A model generated the notes under the pieces. That model did no database searches, was not told where the DNA came from, and saw only the letters and a program-made list of their open reading frames with translations. A stretch of DNA of 64,000 bases. Source: Torymus aiolomorphi (Eukaryota > Arthropoda > Insecta > Hymenoptera > Torymidae). Below, piece by piece: positions 60,670 to 64,000 of this stretch (its first letter is position 1; every line of letters begins with the position of its first letter). Both the position numbers and the translations under genes were made by a program. The stretch covers positions 265,233,575 through 265,297,574 of the forward strand of contig CM070873.1 in the NCBI GenBank assembly GCA_036365515.1, in the 5' to 3' direction.

Positions 60670-61361
60670 ACGGTGACCCATTTTAATCGCCGCACCCGGA
60701 TTTCTCAGAACCTAAGCCAGATAGAGAAAAATTGTTCAGACAAAAGTTATAGGGGACAAAGGGGGCCACATAATGGCGCTAACGTCTTTGATCTTGAACT
60801 TGACCTTTGAGGTTATTTCAAGATCAAAGTGGTTTTTCCATATGGAAACACCTAGTTTTGACCCCGGATTCGGAGAGAGCGGGAAATTTTACGTTCAAAA
60901 TCATATTGAGAAAATTTTTCCAAGGTCATTTCAAGGTCAAATCTAGGTCAAACTCAGAAAAGTCCGTTTAAAATCGTTTTTTTCCATGAACCACAGGCTA
61001 AGCTGGTTCAAATTGATCGTAGGCTTAATAGAGGAACCCACACACCTAAAACTTACACATCCTAGTAAACAAAACTCAAACTCGCACATCCTAACCCCAT
61101 ACACTTCATGCCTTCACATGCTGAACTGTTACACCCCGGTCCCACAACCATACCCCACACCTCCCAGTCCCACACATCCCTACCCCACGCATGCTAATCC
61201 CATACACCCCACACCCACACATCCTGAACCCTGAAAATTTTTTCTCAAGGGCAAAATGATTTTTTAACGGAAACTTTAAGATCGTTGAAGCTTCTGTTAT
61301 AAATGTATTAACCTTACTTTTTGCGCTACCCAGAAACAACGACGTGCACGTAATAAGGATT

Positions 61362-61450
61362 GTTCCCTTTGGGGTGCTTAATTAAAGTGAGTCCCTTTGC
61401 CTCTCACTGTTCGGGGTGCTTGATTATAGTGAGGCCCCTCGCCTCTCACT
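61362..61450. repeat. Two-copy ~45-bp tandem repeat
   Basis: GGGGTGCTTAATTAAAGTGA and GGGGTGCTTGATTATAGTGA, each followed by CCT(C/T)TGCCTCTCACT-like sequence, next to the left TIR. Confidence 0.8.
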
Positions 61451-61469
61451 AATGTAAATAAATTTTTAT

Positions 61470-61802
61470 TTAACCTCGAAGCAAGTGTTCGAAATTACGA
61501 CCATTTGCTTCAAGGCACATAGTCAAACGCCTTTGAAAATGGCGAACTGTGTTCTGCAAAGTTTGTCTCGGAATGGTAGCGCATGCTCGACGAATCCTAT
61601 CCTGCATATCTGCTCTTGTAGTGGGTTGTTGCTCAAAAATAGCATTTTTCAAATACCCCCATAAACAAAAGTCTGATGATGAAGTATGGGATGAAGAAGC
61701 AAGCCATTTCACCGGACCTCCTCAACCAATCCATCTAATACTAAAGTGTTTATTAAAAAATGCTGTTATTATGAGCGTGAAATGTGGTGCTCCACTATCC
61801 TG
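61470..61802 (-). pseudogene. Tc1/mariner-type transposase C-terminal fragment
   Basis: Minus-strand residues QDSGAPHFTLIITAFF, RWIGRGGPVKWLASS, DFCLWGYLKNAIFEQQPTTR and CLEANGRNFEHLL. They correspond to the QQDGAPPH...DLNPLDFFLWG...NGGNFEHLL part of DDE_3 transposases. A stop in the first segment and the ASSSHTSSS block (normally PPRSPDLTP) show decay. The catalytic third Asp/Glu region is not intact. Confidence 0.8.
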
Positions 61803-62231
61803 CTAGAACCTGAAAAATAAATTTAAAAGAACCATTGACGGAACCTATTTTCTTCGTAGATGTGTTTTTAATGATTACATTATCAAAATAAGTATTTCTG
61901 AAATTCGAACGCTACTAATTCACATTATTTACATAAAACAAAAAAATAAAAGGAAGTTTTAGTTTTATTTGCAATTAAAATAAGAAATAATGCTTTATTG
62001 AATTGAATACCTTTAATGTTTTAAGGATTATTTTATTTTAAAATTTAAAATTAAAAAAGTGTGACAAACGAAGTATTTATGGCAATTACAGTTAGCTAAT
62101 TAAAGTTACCGTCATTTTCCAACGTTTTTCCTTTTTAGGCGTGACCGTATACGGGCGAGCCTTATAATTATTAATGTTTTTGATACCATTTTAATATTTA
62201 AATTTAATAGTAATTAATAGCTGGTTCTGAA

Positions 62232-62345
62232 ATGGCTGACTATCCGCCCAACGAGATCGTTGATATGATTTTGGTTTTAGGAGCAAGCCAAAATAATTAT
62301 CGTGGTACGGCAAGACTTTATGCTGAACGCTATCCTGACAGACGA
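62232..62345 (+). pseudogene. DUF4817-type helix-turn-helix N-terminus of the same kind of transposase
   Basis: The ATG at 62232 gives MADYPPNEIVDMILVLGASQ, then NYRGTARLYAERYPDRRHP, the DUF4817 DNA-binding N-terminus. It then runs straight into TIR sequence (AKSKVNTF). It is on the strand opposite to the C-terminal fragment. Confidence 0.78.
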
Positions 62346-63006
62346 CATCCTTACGATAGCGCAAAAAGTAAGGTTAATACATTTATAACAGAAGCTTCAA
62401 CGATCTTAAAGTTTCCGTTAAAAAATCATTTTGCCCTTGAGAAAAATTTTTCAGGGTTCAGGATGTGTGGGTTTGGGTGTATGGGATTAGCATGCGTGGG
62501 GTAGGAATGTGTGGGACTGGAGGGTGTGGGGTATGGTTGTGGGACCGAGGTGTAACAGTTCAGCATGTGAGGGCATGAAGTGTATGGGGTTAGGATGTGC
62601 GAGTTTGAGTTTTGTTTACTAGGATGTGGAAGTTTTGGATTCCTCTATTAAGCCTACGATCAATTTGAACCAGCCTAGCCTGTGGTTCATGGAAAAAAAC
62701 GATTTTAAACGGACTTTTCTGAGTTTGACCTAGATTTGACCTTGAAATGACCTTGGAAAAAATTTCTCAATATAATTTTGTACGTAAAATTTCCCGCTCT
62801 TTCCGAATCCGGGGTCAAAACTAGATGTTTCCATATGAAAAAACCACTTAGGCCTTGAAATAACCTCAAAGGTGAAGTTCAAGGTCAAAGACGTTAGCGC
62901 CATTATGTGGCCCCCTTTGTCCCCTATAACTTTTGTCTGAACCATTATTCTCTATCTGGCTTAGGTTCCGAGAAATTCGGGTGCGGCGATTAAAATAGGT
63001 CACCGT

Positions 63007-64000
<994 letters not shown>

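Larger units (their letters stand above)
60670..63006. mobile_element. Foldback element with 0.65-kb TIRs and Tc1/mariner-type transposase fragments
   Basis: ACGGTGACCCATTTTAATCG at the left and its complement at the right; arms about 60670-61330 and 62355-63006. Each arm contains a TGTGGGTGTGGGG-type minisatellite. The ~1-kb middle has transposase N- and C-terminal pieces in opposite orientations. Left flank is TA plus C; no clean right TA is seen because LTR-like sequence starts at once. Confidence 0.78.

Overview
This window looks like an arthropod, most likely insect (possibly hymenopteran), nuclear genome segment made almost entirely of nested transposable elements. The basis is I-group, CR1/Jockey-type and Gypsy retroelements, a piggyBac relic, a transposase with an arthropod-type DUF4817 N-terminus, PIF/Harbinger-like MITEs, many long AT/AC/CT microsatellites, and one short intron-containing gene recognised as the Mediator subunit MED9. 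Species assignment is inference only. Almost every transposon ORF is frameshifted or interrupted.

Layout. 1-4738: I-group non-LTR element with endonuclease, RT and RNase H (+), whose A-rich tail abuts an LTR remnant (4739-5215). 5216-10066: CR1-type element (+) with a PHD-finger ORF1 and an AATC tail. About 10.6-21.1 kb: a minus-strand Gypsy element (gag, protease, RT/RNase H, integrase and an extra charged, zinc-knuckle third ORF). It is interrupted by two palindromic MITEs (14552-15848, 20073-20459), with an LTR remnant at 21503-21860. 21880-26380: another non-LTR element (+) with an overlapping ORF1/ORF2 start-stop. 26.4-28.3 kb: tandem repeats, then the 3' end and LTR of a second Gypsy (-). 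29148-33790: a minus-strand Jockey-superfamily element whose RT is split by a 736-bp palindromic MITE. 34-36.1 kb: a Harbinger MITE, then an inverted-repeat unit with AC and AT microsatellites.

36515-37449 is the only recognised host-gene island: MED9 (three exons) followed 33 bp later, on the same strand, by an NCBP2AS2-like ORF. It looks like a compact two-cistron transcription unit.

38864-59424 is a Russian-doll structure. An outer element (A; TIR CCCTGGCGCAAG, 2-bp TC duplication) contains a giant foldback element (B; TIR CCCTACTGAAAAAG; arms about 3.13 and 3.18 kb once later insertions are subtracted; loop about 85 bp). B's left arm carries a 6.2-kb insertion with Helentron-like ends (C) and a solo LTR. 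Its right arm carries a TA-duplicating element, a 1.5-kb CCCCGAT element and a piggyBac relic that itself contains another TA-duplicating element. Because the two arms are copies of each other, each arm acts as the empty-site control for insertions in the other.

A recurring theme is a tRNA-like module (A-box and B-box) inside five different non-coding TIR elements. The window ends with three Harbinger-like MITEs in a row sharing TAA junctions, a foldback element with inverted fragments of a Tc1/mariner-type transposase, and part of a second copy of the LTR family seen as the solo LTR.
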